DNA of 64,000 bases. Origin: Tyto alba (taxonomy: Eukaryota > Chordata > Aves > Strigiformes > Tytonidae). A model generated the notes under the pieces. It worked only from the letters and a program-made list of their open reading frames with translations, did no database searches and was not told the origin of the DNA. Shown piece after piece: positions 61,854-64,000 of this stretch. The DNA lies in assembly GCF_018691265.1 (NCBI RefSeq), contig NW_024881296.1, forward strand, positions 2,502,279 through 2,566,278, given 5' to 3'. The position numbers were made by a program, and so were the translations under genes. Every line of letters starts with the position of its first letter. Position 1 is the stretch's first letter.

Positions 61854-63089
61854 ATGGATGTATAGTGGTGGTGATGGATGCAAATCACCATCCTGGAAAT
61901 GAGTGGAAGAAATTGGTTCTGATTCAGCCTGTTCAGCATTAGTGGGAGTCGTAAAGCATCAGGAGAGTGCTCCTGCATACAGTGTGGGGGATTTAAAGTT
62001 CCTGCTAGAGAAAATGTGCTCAGGTAGAGCCATTTAGCAGTAGTCAGTAGCATTAATTACCTGTGTAAGACACAATATGGCATCAATGCAGCCTTTGGAT
62101 TCTGTACCCCTCATTAACTGTTTCCCCATTAACCTTGACTGGAATCACATTCTAAGTCTAAGCAGTAAGATTTTTCTTTTTATTTGTGAGCATCCCCATT
62201 TCATCCTTGAAGCTTCTCAAATTCTTATTCATTGTAAATGGTCCTGCTTGTAATAAAGTGCTAGTGGAAGTATTTACTGTTTGCTGCTTAATTTTGTCCT
62301 CATGGAAGTCGACGGATGCCAGCTCCAACAGTAGTTAATATACCTTTGAGCACATGCTGTGACCTTTCTCCAACTCATGCCTGACTTCATTCTCAGATCT
62401 CATTAAACAGGAGAAATTATCCTCTGAAAGAGCAAAACCAGAAATGTGCAGATTTGCCGCAGAGCTACAGAGGACAGCTTGATTTAAAATGCACTGTGGT
62501 AAAGGGGAGGGAAGGCGCTGGGGGAAAGCAAGATCCTTCTCATATTCACACTAACAGTCATATAAAAATAAAGCTGCATTAGAAAGAAGCAGCTTAGAGA
62601 GCCACTGTGTTTGAATTTTTAGTCTTGTTTCTTGGATGATTTTCGTGTTTGCTCTTGCTAATGCAAGTGATCAGAATAGAGGAGCTTGGCCGGTAGGATG
62701 CCAGGAATTTTATACTTGCACCCTGGCTCAAACACTGCACTGTTTGGAGATGCCTCTTGCATGTTTAGCACTGGAGGGCCTAAGTTCACATGTGGGCACA
62801 ATACACTACTCATATATCTCCCCTCTTCTCCTATTGCAGAGCTTTATTCTCTATTGTCTACCGTGGAAGCAAATACCCAAGCAATCCTGTTTGTCTAAAA
62901 CCCAGCCAGGCAACTCTCCAACATTTTCCCCTTTCAGTGAGTATACAGTGGTAGCAAGACACTATTTATGCATTGTCTCCCTAAAGCCTTCTAAACCAAA
63001 ATTATGGTTTAGTTGCTGAAAGTCGAGTGTGCCTTGGCTGAGAGACAACTATGGGCATTCCAGCACAAGACAAAAAAAAAAAAAAGCTG
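61854..63089. other. Non-coding stretch, nothing named
   Basis: About 62440-62640 is repeat-free and may be conserved. The plus-strand frame at 62636-63019 (127 codons) has no recognisable domain. Confidence 0.5.
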
Positions 63090-63590
63090 TTCCACAATAT
63101 ACCGGCCTGAGAGAGCCCACAGGAGGGCAACGAGAGCAATCTGAGATCCAGAAAACATGATCTTGGGCTGGGGGGAGTGGGCGAGGGCAGGGGGGACATG
63201 AAAAGACTAGGAATGCACAATCCACAGGAGACAGTGGGGAGAGGCAATGACTGCTCTGAAACATGCCAAAGCCTGTTGCAAAGAAGGAAATAAACTCTTT
63301 TCTATATCCTCTGAGGATAAGGCAAGAAATCAAAGGGTTAAATTACAGCAAAGGAGATCCCGGCTTGTCCTTAGGAAAAGCTTTCTAGCAGTTAGAAGAG
63401 TTCTGCTTTGGCAAAGATTGCCTGAGGAAGGGTGTCAAATTTCTGTTACGGGAGGTTTTTAAGAACAGGTTTGCTGCATGTCTGTCAAGGAGGGTTAGAG
63501 CTAGTTGATCCTGCCTTGGGGAAAGAGACAAGGCTAAATAACTTATTGTCCTTTCTAGCCCCATTTGCTAGGGTTCAGAGATACAACTTG
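63090..63590 (+). mobile_element. CR1 LINE 3' segment, about 500 bp
   Basis: The best preserved LINE in the window. In order: 'aataccggcctgagagagc'-like sequence near 63097-63116, 'ggagggcaacgagag' (63122-63136), 'atccagaaaacatgatct' (about 63146-63163), 'cctctgaggataaggcaaga' (63308-63327), 'gggttaaattacagcaaagg' (63334-63353), 'gggaggtttttaagaacagg' (63450-63469) and 'tagagctagttgatcctgcc' (63496-63515). The plus-strand translation near 63325-63430 reads LQQRRSRLVLRKSF and then WQRLPEE, like the tail of a CR1-type ORF2 product. It is interrupted and truncated, so inactive. A G-rich segment at 63165-63195 replaces the expected sequence. Confidence 0.85.
63165..63195 (+). other. Canonical G-quadruplex motif inside the CR1 copy
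   Basis: G runs of 3, 6, 3, 3 and 6 are separated by 2, 3, 3 and 2 bases, all within the canonical loop limit. It lies where the CR1 body is otherwise poorly matched, so it is probably a post-insertion expansion or a subfamily feature. Confidence 0.8.
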
Positions 63591-64000
63591 CTGTACTAAT
63601 ACCAGTAAACTAGGTAGAATTAAAAAAAAATAAAGCTTAAGTGTCTACAAGGGCAGCCTTGTAAACTCTTACAGGTAAAAAAAATCAGCAGCACAAAAGT
63701 GAGTAATGTATTCTACAGATCCTGACCTGGAAGTCCAGATGAGCCTTGATCCTCCAGCAGGCAAGAGGCAAGCAGCTTGTGAACCACACTGAGCTGCTTA
63801 GATTGGTGGGTGGCAATACCCCTCCCAAGTTTCGGATTTCAGGCCCCAGCAAGTCTGCAGTAAGACAGTATGAAAAATGGTGCTGCCCTGAAAGATTTCC
63901 TTCACAAAGAGAGGAGCATTTGTCACTACCTGTAAATTCAAGCATAACTGTAACAAAGGGCCTAAAAAAAAAATGATAAAAGCAGGAGAGCCCAAACCTA
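63591..64000. other. Non-coding stretch to the window edge
   Basis: Short A runs near 63621 and 63677. Open frames on both strands near 63685-63995 overlap and match nothing known. Confidence 0.5.

Noticed and set aside
63247..63462. Plus-strand open frame of 71 codons as a host gene
   Set aside because: Its second half resembles the tail of a CR1-type ORF2 and lies inside the CR1 copy, so it is transposon remnant.
1..64000. CRISPR arrays, bacterial-type operons, phage or plasmid genes
   Set aside because: No regularly spaced direct repeats, no dense tandem coding frames and no ribosome-binding pattern. The sequence is vertebrate in character.

Overview
This 64 kb window reads as non-coding DNA from a bird genome. 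It is AT-rich by eye, stop codons are dense in all six frames, and I see no exon chain, CpG-island promoter or recognisable protein. The avian assignment rests on two kinds of element. One is a decayed solo long terminal repeat at about 59989-60579 of a type I know from bird endogenous retroviruses. The others are at least three 5'-truncated CR1 LINE tails: 1640-1895 (+), 50075-50195 (-) and 63090-63590 (+). CR1 is the dominant LINE of birds and other sauropsids. I cannot name the species, chromosome or neighbouring gene.

Layout. 1-7.3 kb: A-rich tracts, a CR1 tail, a C-rich strip that could form a G-quadruplex on the minus strand, and a two-tier hairpin. 7.3-15.1 kb: pure T and A runs, and a very clear 60-bp imperfect palindrome at 7917-7976. 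15.2-15.4 kb: an AT-rich block crowded with homeodomain-type TAATTA cores, the best candidate for a conserved regulatory element. 16-30 kb: further degenerate palindromic repeats (16.4, 18.5, 26.1, 26.5, 29.3 kb), a 20-bp tandem duplication and long A tracts. 30.7-34.4 kb: an E-box-bearing candidate element, a MIR-like SINE relic and a tRNA-derived SINE relic. 34.4-46 kb: mostly unique sequence with candidate regulatory blocks. 46.3-47.4 kb: an ancient amniote repeat, a perfect 21-bp tandem duplication and a 61-bp AAAT microsatellite. 47.7-55.3 kb: mostly unique sequence with several candidate conserved elements and a CR1 tail. 56-64 kb: a purine-biased strip, a 31-base A run, the retroviral LTR, a 70-bp palindrome, and the longest CR1 tail with a G-quadruplex motif inside it.

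How it works together: no genes are visible, so no pathway can be described. The window is best read as intergenic or large-intron DNA. Its interest lies in candidate cis-regulatory blocks and in a recurring class of short palindromic repeats. I found no convincing new biological system. Every regulatory call is an inference from sequence character, because I could make no cross-species alignment. The longest open frames (200 and 193 codons) run through homopolymers and look like chance.
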